From NCBI RefSeq assembly GCF_000686045.1, contig NZ_JMLV01000002.1, positions 495,793 through 559,792 of the forward strand: a stretch of 64,000 bases of DNA, read 5' to 3'. Positions 52,603-61,893 of the stretch are shown here, piece after piece. The DNA is from Fodinicurvata fenggangensis DSM 21160 (GTDB taxonomy: Bacteria; Pseudomonadota; Alphaproteobacteria; Kiloniellales; DSM-21159). A program made the translations under genes and the position numbers. Below the pieces are notes generated by a model. It searched no databases and was not told the origin of the DNA. It saw nothing but the letters and a program-made list of their open reading frames with translations. Numbering within the stretch: the stretch's first letter is position 1; the number at the start of each line of letters is the position of its first letter.

Positions 52603-53766
52603 GTGACGTCAGTACACCCCAGCGGCCACTTCGTCGCCTTCAACACGGGCCAGGAAACAACGCGCGCGTTCGTGCCAGAGCCATTGCCTCCAACCGAAAG
52701 TCTGCGGTTTGAACGCCTGTACGAACCCTTGGAAGCTGCAACGCTTGCATTGGGAAAATTGGATGGCATTTCGTCCCTGCTGCCTGATACGCCGTTGTTT
52801 CTTTACATGTATATTCGAAAGGAGGCCCTGCTTTCCTCGCAAATCGAAGGAACCCAATCTTCGCTTTCCGATTTGCTGCTTTACGAGAACCAGGCTGCAC
52901 CGGGCGTTCCGATAGACGATACAGCGGAAGTGGCGAATTACGTTGCCGCGATGGATCATGGGCTTCTACGCCTGAGGGAGGGCTTTCCCATCTCCCTTAG
53001 GCTGATTCGCGAGATCCATGACGTTCTGCTCTCGGGAAACAGGGGAGCAGACAAGAACCCTGGGGAGTTTCGGCGTTCCCAAAATTGGGTTGGAGGACCG
53101 CGCCCCTCCCTTGCAGCTTACGTCCCACCGCCACCAGACCGCTTGATGGAATGCATGGGAGAGCTGGAAAAGTTCATCCATCAAGAGGACCCTGCTTATC
53201 CAGTTCTGGTCAAGGCGGGTCTTGTTCATGTTCAGTTTGAATCAATCCATCCTTTTCTGGATGGTAACGGGCGTCTGGGACGTCTGCTCATAACCTTTCT
53301 TCTCTGCGCAAGCGGCCTTCTTCGCGAGCCAACTCTCTATCTCAGTCTATATCTGAAGAAAAACAGGGAGGAATACTATGAGCTTCTTCAAGCCGTTCGC
53401 GAGAAGAGTGCTTGGGAGGAATGGCTGATCTTCTTCCTTAAAGGCATTCGGGAAACGTCTCAGCAAGCTTTTGAAACGGCACAGAAAATTATAGCTCTGT
53501 TCGAGAAGGATCAGGATCGCATCGAAAAACTCGGTCGTCAGGCTGGCTCTACTTTGCGTGTCCATCAATACCTGCAGTCACGCCCCTTGGTTTCCATTCC
53601 CTCTGCCTGTCAAAGCCTTAACCTGACAGCGCCAACCGTGACAAAAGCGATGAACAACCTCCAGCAGCTCGGCATTGTAAGTGAGATTACAGGCCAGAAA
53701 CGTAGTCGCATGTACGTATATGATGGCTATCTGCGGCTGCTGTCCGAGGGAACAGAACCTTTATAG
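52603..53766 (+). CDS. fic: Fic-family AMP-transferase with N-terminal inhibitory helix and C-terminal winged helix
   Basis: The 387-residue protein has an N-terminal inhibitory-helix motif SSQIEGTQSS (about 78-87), the Fic core with HPFLDGNGRLGRLL (about 221-234), whose His, Asp, Gly and Arg make the active HxFx(D/E)GNGRxxR pattern, and a C-terminal region (about 320-375) that looks like a winged helix-turn-helix. Class II Fic proteins with the intramolecular inhibitory helix transfer AMP to target proteins, and the inhibitory Glu restrains activity. The start is a GTG at 52603 with AAAGGA upstream. The gene is less GC-rich than flanking mutS and glnD, suggesting acquisition. Its targets are unknown. 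Confidence 0.88.
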   Translation: MTSVHPSGHFVAFNTGQETTRAFVPEPLPPTESLRFERLYEPLEAATLALGKLDGISSLLPDTPLFLYMYIRKEALLSSQIEGTQSSLSDLLLYENQAAPGVPIDDTAEVANYVAAMDHGLLRLREGFPISLRLIREIHDVLLSGNRGADKNPGEFRRSQNWVGGPRPSLAAYVPPPPDRLMECMGELEKFIHQEDPAYPVLVKAGLVHVQFESIHPFLDGNGRLGRLLITFLLCASGLLREPTLYLSLYLKKNREEYYELLQAVREKSAWEEWLIFFLKGIRETSQQAFETAQKIIALFEKDQDRIEKLGRQAGSTLRVHQYLQSRPLVSIPSACQSLNLTAPTVTKAMNNLQQLGIVSEITGQKRSRMYVYDGYLRLLSEGTEPL

Positions 53767-53774
53767 ACATAGTC

Positions 53775-53814
53775 ATTGTCCTTCCCCCTTGCCCTGAGGC
53801 GGCAAAGGGACAAT
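53775..53814 (+). terminator. Stem-loop after fic, candidate terminator
   Basis: ATTGTCC (53775-53781) pairs with GGACAAT (53808-53814), and inner TTGCC (53789-53793) pairs with GGCAA (53801-53805), giving a long imperfect hairpin in the 58-bp fic-glnD gap. No T-run follows, so termination may be partial. It could instead mark the right edge of the inserted segment. Confidence 0.45.
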
Positions 53815-53824
53815 CCTTGAGATT

Positions 53825-56737
53825 ATGGTTTCACCGACACCCGCCGCCGTTCCCGAAGAGGCCCAGCCGCTGGCCGAGGCCGCACTGGCGGGCGGCAGCC
53901 ATCCGGAAGACCGGCTGCGTGGCCGCCGCGACATCGTCAATCGCCAGCGCCTGCAGGAGAAGATCGCGGCCACCTGGTTCCGCGCCTCGACTCCGGAGCG
54001 CGCGCGCTCGGAGATCCTGGACATCCTGAAGGAAGCCCAGGCCGACGGGCGGGACGAGATCGAGCGGCGCTTCCATGACGGCGCCTCGGGCCTGATGACG
54101 GCCCAGGCCTTCAGCTTCCTGGCCGATCAGTTGCTGCGTCTGGTCTATGACCACGTGAGCCACGACCTCTATCCGCTGCACAATCCCTCGACGGCGGAAC
54201 GGCTGACCCTGGTGGCCGTGGGTGGCTACGGGCGCGGCGAGCTGGCGCCCTATTCCGACATCGACCTGCTGTTCCTGCTGCCCTACAAGATCACGCCGCG
54301 CAGCGAGCAGGTCATCGAGGCCATGCTCTATTTCCTCTGGGACCTGGGCTTCAAGGTGGGACATGCCACACGCTCGGTGGAGGACTGCATCCGCCTGGCC
54401 CGCAACGACGTGACCATTGCCACCAATCTGCTGGAGAAGCGCTTCCTGTGGGGCGACCAGGCCCTGTTCCTGGAGCTGCGCGAAGGCTATCAAAGCAAGG
54501 TGCAGAATGGGCGCAGCGCCGCCTTCGTCGAGGCCAAGCTGGCGGAGCGTGACGCGCGCCACCAGCGCCACGGAGAGGGCTCGCGCTATGCGCTGGAGCC
54601 CAACATAAAGGAGGGCAAGGGTGGCCTGCGCGACCTGCACACGCTGTTCTGGATTGCCAAGTTTGCCTATAGCCTGGACGACATCGAGCGCTTCATCGAC
54701 ACGGGGGTCTTCTCTCGACCCGAGGTGCGCAAGTTCGCCAAGGCGCTGGCTTTCTTCTGGACGTTGCGCTGCCACCTGCATTTCCTGACCGGCCGCGCCG
54801 AGGAGCGCCTGACTTTCGACCTGCAGCAGCAGATCGCGCCCTTGATGGGCTACAAGCAGCACGCCGGCAGCCAGGCCGTCGAGCGTTTCATGAAGCACTA
54901 CTTCCTGATGGCCAAGGACGTGGGCGACCTGACGCGCATCTTCTGCGCCCAACTCGAGGCTGAGCACGAGCGCCGCTCGCGCTTCCGCCTGGCGCCGCTG
55001 CTGGGCCAGCGCCGCCTGTCGGGTTTCCAGCTGGACGGCGACCGCCTCTGGGTGAAGGACGCCGAGGTTTTCCAGAAGAACCCGGTGGAGATGCTCCGCA
55101 TCTTCCAGGTGGCGCAACAGAACGACCTGGATATCCATCCTCAGACCCTGCGTTGGATCACGCGCAACCTGAAGTACATCACCGACGCCGTGCGCAAGGA
55201 GCCAAAGGCGAACGCGATCTTCCTGGACATCCTGACCTCGGAGCAGGATCCCGAGGTGACGCTGAGGCGCATGAACGAGGCCGGCGTGTTCGGGCGCTTC
55301 ATCCGCGACTTCGGGCGCATCGTCAGCCAGATGCAGTTCAACATGTACCACCACTACACGGTGGACGAGCACACCATCTTCGCCATCGGCATCCTGCATG
55401 ACATCGAGCAGGGGCGCCTGGCCGAGGAGGCGCCGATCGTCACCGACGTGGTGCACAAGGTGCTCTCGCGCCGGGTGCTCTATGTGGCCGTGCTGCTGCA
55501 CGACATTGCCAAGGGGCGGCCCGGCGACCACTCCGAGGTCGGCGCCGAGATCGCCCAGCGTCTCTGCCCGCGCCTGGGGCTCACCGAGGAGGAGACCGAG
55601 ACTGTGGCCTGGCTGGTGCTGCATCACCTGAAGATGAGCGACACCGCCTTCAAGCGTGACATCGACGATCCCCAGACCATCCAGTCCTTCGCGGACCTGG
55701 TGCAGTCCATGGAGCGTCTGCGCCTGCTTCTGATCCTGACGGTGGCGGATATACGCGCCGTCGGCCCCAATGTCTGGAGCGCCTGGAAGGCCGCCCTGCT
55801 GCGCGAGCTCTACTGGCGCACCGAGGAGGTGCTCTCCGGCGGGCTGATCACCGAGGGGCGCGAGCGCCGGGTCGAGGCCGCCCAGCAGGCCCTGCGCGCG
55901 CAACTGTCCGACTGGCCGGCAGAGGAGGTGGAAGCCCACCTGGAGCGCGGTTATGCCTCCTACTGGCTGTCGCTGGACGCCGAGACCCATGCCCGTCACG
56001 CCGAATTGGTGCGCGAGGCCGAGGCGGCGGGCCGGCAGCTCACCGTCGACACGCGCATCGATGACTATCGCCAGGTCACCGAGGTCACGATCTATACCCC
56101 GGACCATCCCGGACTGTTCAGCCGCATCGCCGGCGCGCTGGCGGTGGCCGGCGCCTCGGTGGAGGGCGCGCGCATCTTCACGCTGTCCAACGGCATGGCG
56201 CTGGACATCTTCTATATCGAGGACGCCACTGGCGGACCTTTCGACCGAACCGACAAGCTGGAGCGCCTGCGCAGTGCCATCGAGGCCAGCCTGACCGGCC
56301 GCCTGAAGCCGCAGCAGGAATTAAAGAAGCAGGGCACGCAACTGCCCTCGCGCCTGGAGGTCTTCAAGGTGCCGCCGCGGGTGCTGATCGACAACAAGGC
56401 CAGCCGCAACCACACGGTGGTCGAGGTCAATGCCCGCGACCGCCCCGGCCTGCTGCATCGCATCACCGAAGTCATCACGCGCCAGCACCTGATCATCGAC
56501 AGCGCCAAGGTGACCACCTATGGCGAGCGGGCGGTGGACGCCTTCTACCTGCATGACGCCCTGGGTTCGAAAGTGGAGGACCAGGCACGCCTGCGCCGCC
56601 TGCGTCACCGTTTGCTGGAAGCGCTGGAAACGACGCCGGGCGGTGCCGAGCCGGCCCGCAAGGCACCGGCGCGTGGGAAAGGTGGCGGGAAGGCACGTGC
56701 CGCCCGGCAAGGTGCGGCCAAGCCAGTGGACACCTGA
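53825..56737 (+). CDS. glnD: Bifunctional [protein-PII] uridylyltransferase/uridylyl-removing enzyme
   Basis: The 970-residue protein has a nucleotidyltransferase domain (VAVGGYGRGELAPYSDIDL, with the GG and D-x-D catalytic residues), a linker, an HD hydrolase domain (VLLHDIAKGRPGDHSEVG) and two C-terminal ACT domains (VTIYTPDHPGLFSRIAGAL and VEVNARDRPGLLHRITEVI) that bind glutamine. It uridylylates PII when nitrogen is scarce and removes UMP when glutamine is high. The C-terminal tail of about 45 residues is basic and low in complexity. The ATG at 53825 has TTGAG just upstream. Confidence 0.95.
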   Translation: MVSPTPAAVPEEAQPLAEAALAGGSHPEDRLRGRRDIVNRQRLQEKIAATWFRASTPERARSEILDILKEAQADGRDEIERRFHDGASGLMTAQAFSFLADQLLRLVYDHVSHDLYPLHNPSTAERLTLVAVGGYGRGELAPYSDIDLLFLLPYKITPRSEQVIEAMLYFLWDLGFKVGHATRSVEDCIRLARNDVTIATNLLEKRFLWGDQALFLELREGYQSKVQNGRSAAFVEAKLAERDARHQRHGEGSRYALEPNIKEGKGGLRDLHTLFWIAKFAYSLDDIERFIDTGVFSRPEVRKFAKALAFFWTLRCHLHFLTGRAEERLTFDLQQQIAPLMGYKQHAGSQAVERFMKHYFLMAKDVGDLTRIFCAQLEAEHERRSRFRLAPLLGQRRLSGFQLDGDRLWVKDAEVFQKNPVEMLRIFQVAQQNDLDIHPQTLRWITRNLKYITDAVRKEPKANAIFLDILTSEQDPEVTLRRMNEAGVFGRFIRDFGRIVSQMQFNMYHHYTVDEHTIFAIGILHDIEQGRLAEEAPIVTDVVHKVLSRRVLYVAVLLHDIAKGRPGDHSEVGAEIAQRLCPRLGLTEEETETVAWLVLHHLKMSDTAFKRDIDDPQTIQSFADLVQSMERLRLLLILTVADIRAVGPNVWSAWKAALLRELYWRTEEVLSGGLITEGRERRVEAAQQALRAQLSDWPAEEVEAHLERGYASYWLSLDAETHARHAELVREAEAAGRQLTVDTRIDDYRQVTEVTIYTPDHPGLFSRIAGALAVAGASVEGARIFTLSNGMALDIFYIEDATGGPFDRTDKLERLRSAIEASLTGRLKPQQELKKQGTQLPSRLEVFKVPPRVLIDNKASRNHTVVEVNARDRPGLLHRITEVITRQHLIIDSAKVTTYGERAVDAFYLHDALGSKVEDQARLRRLRHRLLEALETTPGGAEPARKAPARGKGGGKARAARQGAAKPVDT

Positions 56738-56777
56738 AGGCCGCGAACAGCTGAAAATGGGGAGTGAGGTGCGCTCT

Positions 56778-57413
56778 CTAAACCTTGCGCAGCAGAAAGA
56801 CGCCGTCCTGGCCGAAGAGGTTGGCCGTGCGCAGCGAGCGGATGGGGCGCGGGCGCAGGGCAGCGCCTACGGTATAGGCCTCTTCGATCACCACGCCGCA
56901 GGCCATGCAGAGCTCGACGAAATCGCGGATGGTGCAGAGGTGGATGTTCGGCGTTTCGTACCAGGGTTCCGGCAGCAGTGGCGTGTCCGGCATGCGGCCG
57001 GTGAACAGCAGGGACAGGCGGATACGCCAGTAGCCGAAATTGGGGAAGGAGACCACGGCATAGCTGCCGATGCGGACCAACTGGCGCAGTACGGCGCGCG
57101 GATCGCGGGTCGCCTGCAGCGTTTTGGAGAGCACCACGTAGTCGAAGCCGCCTTCGGGATAGGTGTTCAGGTCGCTGTCGGCGTCACCCTGAACCACCGA
57201 CAGGCCCTGGGTCACGCTGGCATTCACACCTTCCTGGCTCAACTCCATGCCGCGGCCGACAACGCCCTTTTCCTCCACCAGGTAGGACAGCAGCATTCCA
57301 TCGCCGCAGCCGATGTCCAGCACGCGGCTGCCATCGTCGATCATGTCGGCGATCAGCTGCAGGTCGGGACGGATCGTCCGGGTGTGCGGGTCTTCGGAGT
57401 GCTGGGCAGACAT
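56778..57413 (-). CDS. metW: Methionine biosynthesis protein MetW
   Basis: The 211-residue protein is a class I methyltransferase-fold MetW: VLDIGCGDGMLLSYL near residues 36-50 binds the cofactor, and the FDYVVLSKTLQATRDPR and VSFPNFGYWRIRL segments are specific to the family. MetW acts with MetX in methionine synthesis, where it stimulates homoserine acylation; its own reaction, if any, is unknown. It is 49 bp after metX on the same strand, and convergent with glnD. Confidence 0.93.
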   Translation of the reverse strand: MSAQHSEDPHTRTIRPDLQLIADMIDDGSRVLDIGCGDGMLLSYLVEEKGVVGRGMELSQEGVNASVTQGLSVVQGDADSDLNTYPEGGFDYVVLSKTLQATRDPRAVLRQLVRIGSYAVVSFPNFGYWRIRLSLLFTGRMPDTPLLPEPWYETPNIHLCTIRDFVELCMACGVVIEEAYTVGAALRPRPIRSLRTANLFGQDGVFLLRKV

Positions 57414-57462
57414 GGTGAGGTTCGCGTGGTCCTTCTTGCGGCGGTCGACTGGCTACAGGGGC

Positions 57463-58722
57463 TCAGCTGATCCGCTCGGCATCCGAGCTACCGTCTTCGG
57501 ATGGCAGGGGTTTCAGATCGGCCGTGGGCAGGTCCAGCTGCTCGGCAAAGCCATTCAGGAAGCCGTTCAGTGTTTCGTGGAACTCCGGCTCGTTCAGCAG
57601 GAAGGCATCGTGCCCCTTGTCACTGTCGATCTCCACGAAACTGACGTCTGCCGTGGCGGCATTCAGTGCGTGGACGATCTTGCGCGCCTCCGTGGTGGGA
57701 AACAGCCAGTCGCTGGTGAAGGAAATCACACAGAAGCGCACCGGCGAACCGCGGAAGGCATTGGCCAGCACGCCGTCGAAATCGGCGCCCAGGTCGAAAT
57801 AATCCATGGCGCGCGTGATGTAGAGATAGGAGTTGGCGTCGAAGCGCTCGACGAAGCTGGCCCCCTGGTAGCGCAGGTAGCTTTCCACCTGGAAGTCGGC
57901 TTCCAGGCCATAGGACAGTTCGCCACGGTTCTGCAGGCGGCGGCCGAACTTGCGGTGAAGGGCCTGTTCCGAGAGGTAAGTGACATGCGCCGTCATGCGG
58001 GCGACCGCCAGGCCGCGGCGCGGGATCTTGCCGCTGTCCAGGTAGCGCCCTTCATCCCAGTCGGGATCGGCCATGATCGCCTGCCGCCCCACTTCGTGGA
58101 AAGCGATGTTCTGGGCCGAGTGGTAGGGCGCGGTGGCAATCGGCACCGCCGCACCGACACGCTCGGGAAACTTCGAGGCCCATTCCAGCACCTGCATGCC
58201 GCCCATGGAGCCGCCGACCACGGCGAACAGCCGGTCGATGCCCAGATGGTCCATCAGGCGCTTCTGGGCATGCACCATGTCGGACACCGTGATGAAGGGA
58301 AAGTCCAGGCCCCAGGGCTTGCCGGTGGCGGGGTTGATCTCCTTGGGGCCGGTGCTGCCCAAGCAGCCGCCCAGCACGTTGGAACAGATGACGAAGTAGC
58401 GTTCGGTGTCCAGCGGCCGGCCGGGACCGATCAGCACCTCCCACCAGCCGGGCTTGCCGGTCAGGGGGTGGGTTTCCGAGGCGAACTGGTCGCCCGTCAG
58501 TGCGTGACAGACCAGGATGGCGTTGGACTTGTCGGCATTCAGCTCACCATAGGTCTGATAGGCGATCGCGAACTGCTCCAGGGTTTCACCGCAGTCGAGC
58601 GGCAGGGGACCCTCGTCACCCAGCTCGACCCGATGGCCCGGCAGGCTGCGCAGGAGATCCGGCGATTTCGGGGCTGTACCCGTCATGCGTCTGTCATTCC
58701 GGCAAAGCTGTGATGGCGTCAT
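57463..58722 (-). CDS. metX: Homoserine O-acetyltransferase (MetX)
   Basis: The 419-residue alpha/beta hydrolase-fold enzyme has the nucleophile elbow [13 protein letters not shown], the VVGGSMGG family pattern, [11 protein letters not shown], an early [19 protein letters not shown], and a Ser-Asp-His triad ending DKGHDAFL. It acylates homoserine with acetyl-CoA or, in some MetX, succinyl-CoA; side-chain specificity cannot be read with confidence. The ATG at 58722 has GGAG about 8 nt upstream; an internal ATG at 58686 is possible. No SAM-II or other SAM riboswitch was recognised in the 191 bp before it. Confidence 0.93.
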   Translation of the reverse strand: MTPSQLCRNDRRMTGTAPKSPDLLRSLPGHRVELGDEGPLPLDCGETLEQFAIAYQTYGELNADKSNAILVCHALTGDQFASETHPLTGKPGWWEVLIGPGRPLDTERYFVICSNVLGGCLGSTGPKEINPATGKPWGLDFPFITVSDMVHAQKRLMDHLGIDRLFAVVGGSMGGMQVLEWASKFPERVGAAVPIATAPYHSAQNIAFHEVGRQAIMADPDWDEGRYLDSGKIPRRGLAVARMTAHVTYLSEQALHRKFGRRLQNRGELSYGLEADFQVESYLRYQGASFVERFDANSYLYITRAMDYFDLGADFDGVLANAFRGSPVRFCVISFTSDWLFPTTEARKIVHALNAATADVSFVEIDSDKGHDAFLLNEPEFHETLNGFLNGFAEQLDLPTADLKPLPSEDGSSDAERIS

Positions 58723-58913
58723 GCGAAAAGCTCCGCGCGGATGGGCCGCACGAAGAGCCTGACACTAAGCAGGTGAGAAGCCGTTCCTGTCAATGCCCTG
58801 TTGCGCGCAACGGCCTTGCAGGTCCATCGTGTCGTTTTCTTTGATTTTACCAGTTGTTGCGACTATTCCTAGGCGCCTTTCCGTCACGTACCAGGAAGCG
58901 AAGACAAACGACC

Positions 58914-59822
58914 ATGGCCCAGGGTGACCACTCTCTCGAAGAGCTGCGCGACGAAATCGACCGGATCGACGACGCCCTGCACGACCTGCTGATGCGCCGT
59001 ACCGAAGTCTCGCGCCAGGTGCGCCAGGCCAAGGGTGACGTGCCGGCGGTGATTCGCCCGGCGCGCGAGGTCCAGGTTCTGCGCCGCCTGCTCTCGCGTC
59101 ATGCCGGCTCGCTGCCCGGGGCCGTGCTGGTTCGGATCTGGCGTGAGATCTTCTCGGATTCGCTGGCCCAGCAGGGGCCCTTTACCGTGGCCGTGGTGAG
59201 CGACGACAAGGATGTTGTGCTGACGGGCCTGGCGCGCGACCACTTCGGCGTGCTGACACCGATCCAGGAGTACGGCTCGGCGCTGAGAGTGGTGAATGCC
59301 GTGGCCGAGGGCGAGGCCTCGGTGGGCCTGATTCCGCCCCCTGAACACGAATCCGACGATCCCTGGTGGCGTTACCTGGCGCGCCAGGGCGACGACGTGC
59401 CGCGCATCATCTCGCGCCTGCCTCTCGCGGCCGCGGCCACACCCGCCAATCCGGCGGGACAGAGCGGTATCATGATTGCCCTGGTGCCGCCGGAATCCTC
59501 CGGCGAGGATGCCAGCTTCCTGATCGTCGAGACGCGCAACCACATGAGCCGGGGCGCCCTGAAGGACCTCTTCGAGAAAAGCGGGCTTTCGCCGCGGAAT
59601 ATCTATGTCCAACGCAACGGTGGTGCGGCTGGCGGCGACGGCCTGCTGATGGTGGAACTGCCGGGCTTCATCACCGACGACGACGAGCGCCTGAAGACAC
59701 TGCTGGAGACCCAGGGCGAGCGGCTGAACGGCCTGTGGGTCGCCGGGTCCTACCCCCTGCCCTTCCAGGCCGCGCCCCTGACCGATCCACGTGCCGCCCT
59801 CAAGGAACGGGAAAAGACCTGA
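58914..59822 (+). CDS. Chorismate mutase with a divergent C-terminal PDT/ACT-like region
   Basis: The 302-residue protein starts with an AroQ-type chorismate mutase (about 1-90): LEELRDEIDRIDDALHDLL, a MRRTEVSRQVRQAK helix and a third helix with IWREIFSD. The remaining 210 residues look like a degraded prephenate-dehydratase-type fold: an ACT-like LIVETRNHMSRGALKDLFEK segment is visible, but the TRF catalytic motif of prephenate dehydratase is not. It probably supplies prephenate to the downstream hisC and tyrA genes. The ATG at 58914 overlaps no other gene; its stop overlaps the hisC start (TGATG). The function of the C-terminal part is unknown. Confidence 0.82.
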   Translation: MAQGDHSLEELRDEIDRIDDALHDLLMRRTEVSRQVRQAKGDVPAVIRPAREVQVLRRLLSRHAGSLPGAVLVRIWREIFSDSLAQQGPFTVAVVSDDKDVVLTGLARDHFGVLTPIQEYGSALRVVNAVAEGEASVGLIPPPEHESDDPWWRYLARQGDDVPRIISRLPLAAAATPANPAGQSGIMIALVPPESSGEDASFLIVETRNHMSRGALKDLFEKSGLSPRNIYVQRNGGAAGGDGLLMVELPGFITDDDERLKTLLETQGERLNGLWVAGSYPLPFQAAPLTDPRAALKEREKT

Positions 59823-60919
59823 TGTCCTCGAACGCCCCGACCGCCTCCACTGCACCCCTCGCCAAACCCTCCATCTATGAGATTGCGCCCTACGTCGGCG
59901 GCGCCTCGTCGATCGAGGGGGTCGAGAAGATCTCGCGCCTGGCGTCCAACGAGAACCCGCTGGGACCCGGCGCCGAGGCCCTGGCCGCCTATCAGGCCGC
60001 GGGCGACAGCCTGTTCCGCTATCCCGATGGCGGGGCCGTGGAATTGCGCCGGGCCATTGCTGAGGTCCAAGACCTGCCCATGGAGCAGATCGTCTGCAGC
60101 GCCGGTTCGGACGAGATGATCGCTCTGTTGGTGCGGGCCTATGCCGGTCCGGGCGACGAAGTGCTCTACAGCGAGCATGGCTTCCTGATGTATCCCATCA
60201 CCGCCAGGGCCCAGGGCGCGACGCCGGTCACCGCGCCCGAGACAAACCTGCGGACAGACGTGGACGCGCTGCTTGCGGCGGTGACACCGCGCACCCGCAT
60301 TGTCTTCCTGGCCAACCCCAACAATCCCACCGGCAGCTACCTGACCCGCGACGAGCTGGAGCGCCTGGCCCGGGAGCTGCCGGACGATGTGCTGCTGGTG
60401 ATCGACGCCGCCTATGCCGAATATGTGGAGGCCGCGGACTACATCACCGGCAACGAACTGGTGGCCGACCATCCCAAGGTCGTGGTCACCCGCACCTTCT
60501 CGAAGATCTATGGCCTGGCGGCCCTGCGCCTGGGTTGGGCTTATGCCGCGCCCGAGGTGGTGGATGTCCTCAATCGCGTGCGCGGGCCCTTCAACGTCTC
60601 GGCCGTCGCCCAGATCGCAGGCGCGGCGGCCGTGCGCGACCAGGCGCACGTGGCGCATTCTCGGGCCCACAACACCCAGTGGCGCGACTGGTTCATCGCG
60701 CAGCTGGCGCGCCTGAACCTGCGTGCCGAACCCAGCGTGGCCAACTTCGTCATCGTGCGCTTCGCCGATGCCGAGGACGCGGCCGCCTACCTGAAGCGGC
60801 ACGGCATCCTGGTGCGCCAGATGGCGGCCTATGGCCTGCCCAACCACCTGCGCATCACGATTGGCACCGAAAGCGACATGCGCGCCGTGGTCGACGCGCT
60901 TTCGGACTACGAGCAATGA
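59822..60919 (+). CDS. hisC: Histidinol-phosphate/aromatic aminotransferase (HisC family)
   Basis: The 365-residue PLP enzyme has LASNENPLGPG near the start, FLANPNNPTGS, VIDAAYAEYV, and the PLP-Lys region TRTFSKIYGLAALRLGWA, which fit HisC-type class I aminotransferases. These convert imidazole acetol phosphate to histidinol phosphate and often also aminate prephenate or phenylpyruvate. Its place between chorismate mutase and tyrA favours an aromatic role, with histidine synthesis as an alternative or second function. The ATG at 59822 overlaps the previous stop by one base and its stop overlaps tyrA by 4 bp. Confidence 0.9.
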   Translation: MSSNAPTASTAPLAKPSIYEIAPYVGGASSIEGVEKISRLASNENPLGPGAEALAAYQAAGDSLFRYPDGGAVELRRAIAEVQDLPMEQIVCSAGSDEMIALLVRAYAGPGDEVLYSEHGFLMYPITARAQGATPVTAPETNLRTDVDALLAAVTPRTRIVFLANPNNPTGSYLTRDELERLARELPDDVLLVIDAAYAEYVEAADYITGNELVADHPKVVVTRTFSKIYGLAALRLGWAYAAPEVVDVLNRVRGPFNVSAVAQIAGAAAVRDQAHVAHSRAHNTQWRDWFIAQLARLNLRAEPSVANFVIVRFADAEDAAAYLKRHGILVRQMAAYGLPNHLRITIGTESDMRAVVDALSDYEQ

Positions 60920-61893
60920 GCCCGTCAGCAATGAACCAGGTTCCGGACCATCAACCGCTGTTCGGCAAGGTTGCGCTGATCGGTGTCGGCCTGATCGGAT
61001 CGTCCCTGGCGCGCGCGCTGCACCGACACGGCCTGGCGGGCGAGATCGTCGGCCATGCCCGCACCGAGGAAGGCTGCGTGCGCCTGCTGGAGCTGGAGCT
61101 TTGCGACAGCGCCCACAGCGATCCGGCCGAAGCCGTGCAGGATGCCGATCTGGTGATTCTCTGCGTGCCGGTCAGCGCCAATGCCGACCTGGCCGAGGCC
61201 ATGGCCCCAGGCCTGAAGCGCGGTGCCATCGTCAGCGACGTGGGCTCGGTCAAGCAGGCGGTGATCCGCGACGTGGATCCCTTCCTGCCCGAGGGCGTGC
61301 ACTTCATTCCCGGCCATCCCATCGCCGGCACCGAGCACAGCGGCCCCGAGGCCGGCTTTGCCGAGCTGTTCGAGAATCGCTATGTCATCCTGACGCCGCC
61401 GCCGGGCGCCGACGAAGAGGCGCTGGAGAAGCTAAGCCGGCTCTGGCAGGCCTGTGGCTCCACCGTCGAGGTCATGGATCCCGCGCACCACGACAAGGTC
61501 CTGGCAATCACTTCGCATCTGCCGCACCTGATCGCCTATACCATCGTCGGCACGGCCGCGAATCTTGAGGAGAGCGAACGCCGCGAGGTGGTCAAGTATT
61601 CGGCCAGTGGTTTCCGCGACTTCACCCGCATCGCCGCCTCGGATCCCATCATGTGGCGCGACATCTTCCTGAACAACCGCGAGGCGGTGCTGGAGATGCT
61701 GCAGCGCTTCAGCGAGGACATCACCGCGCTGCAGCGGGCGATCCGCTGGGGCGAGGGCGAGACGCTGGAGTCGCTCTTTCGCCATACACGGGAAATCCGC
61801 CGCGGCGTTGTCGAGCTGGGCCAGGCGGGCACCTTCGACCCACGCGAGCCGGAAAAGGCCAGCACTGCCGAGCCGATCAGAAAAGAGGACTAA
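60916..61893 (+). CDS. tyrA: Prephenate/arogenate dehydrogenase
   Basis: The 325-residue protein has the NAD(P)-binding VALIGVGLIGSSLARAL at residues 14-30, then SDVGSVKQAV, the catalytic-site FIPGHPIAGTEHSGPEAG with its His, and the helical C-terminal dimerisation domain. There is no C-terminal ACT domain, as is common for the short alphaproteobacterial form. It oxidatively decarboxylates prephenate or arogenate on the route to tyrosine. Its ATGA overlap with hisC links it to the operon. Its last 17 bases overlap the 3' end of the DUF2125 gene on the other strand. Confidence 0.93.
   Translation: MSPSAMNQVPDHQPLFGKVALIGVGLIGSSLARALHRHGLAGEIVGHARTEEGCVRLLELELCDSAHSDPAEAVQDADLVILCVPVSANADLAEAMAPGLKRGAIVSDVGSVKQAVIRDVDPFLPEGVHFIPGHPIAGTEHSGPEAGFAELFENRYVILTPPPGADEEALEKLSRLWQACGSTVEVMDPAHHDKVLAITSHLPHLIAYTIVGTAANLEESERREVVKYSASGFRDFTRIAASDPIMWRDIFLNNREAVLEMLQRFSEDITALQRAIRWGEGETLESLFRHTREIRRGVVELGQAGTFDPREPEKASTAEPIRKED

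Noticed and set aside
53831..56107. 758-codon open frame opposite glnD
   Set aside because: It mirrors the well-conserved glnD sequence. GC-rich codon bias commonly opens antisense frames of this length; no domain is seen.
58723..58913. SAM-II or other SAM riboswitch upstream of metX
   Set aside because: The conserved loop and pseudoknot sequences were not found; only a TTGCGCGCAA palindrome and a weak TTGACA-like hexamer are present.
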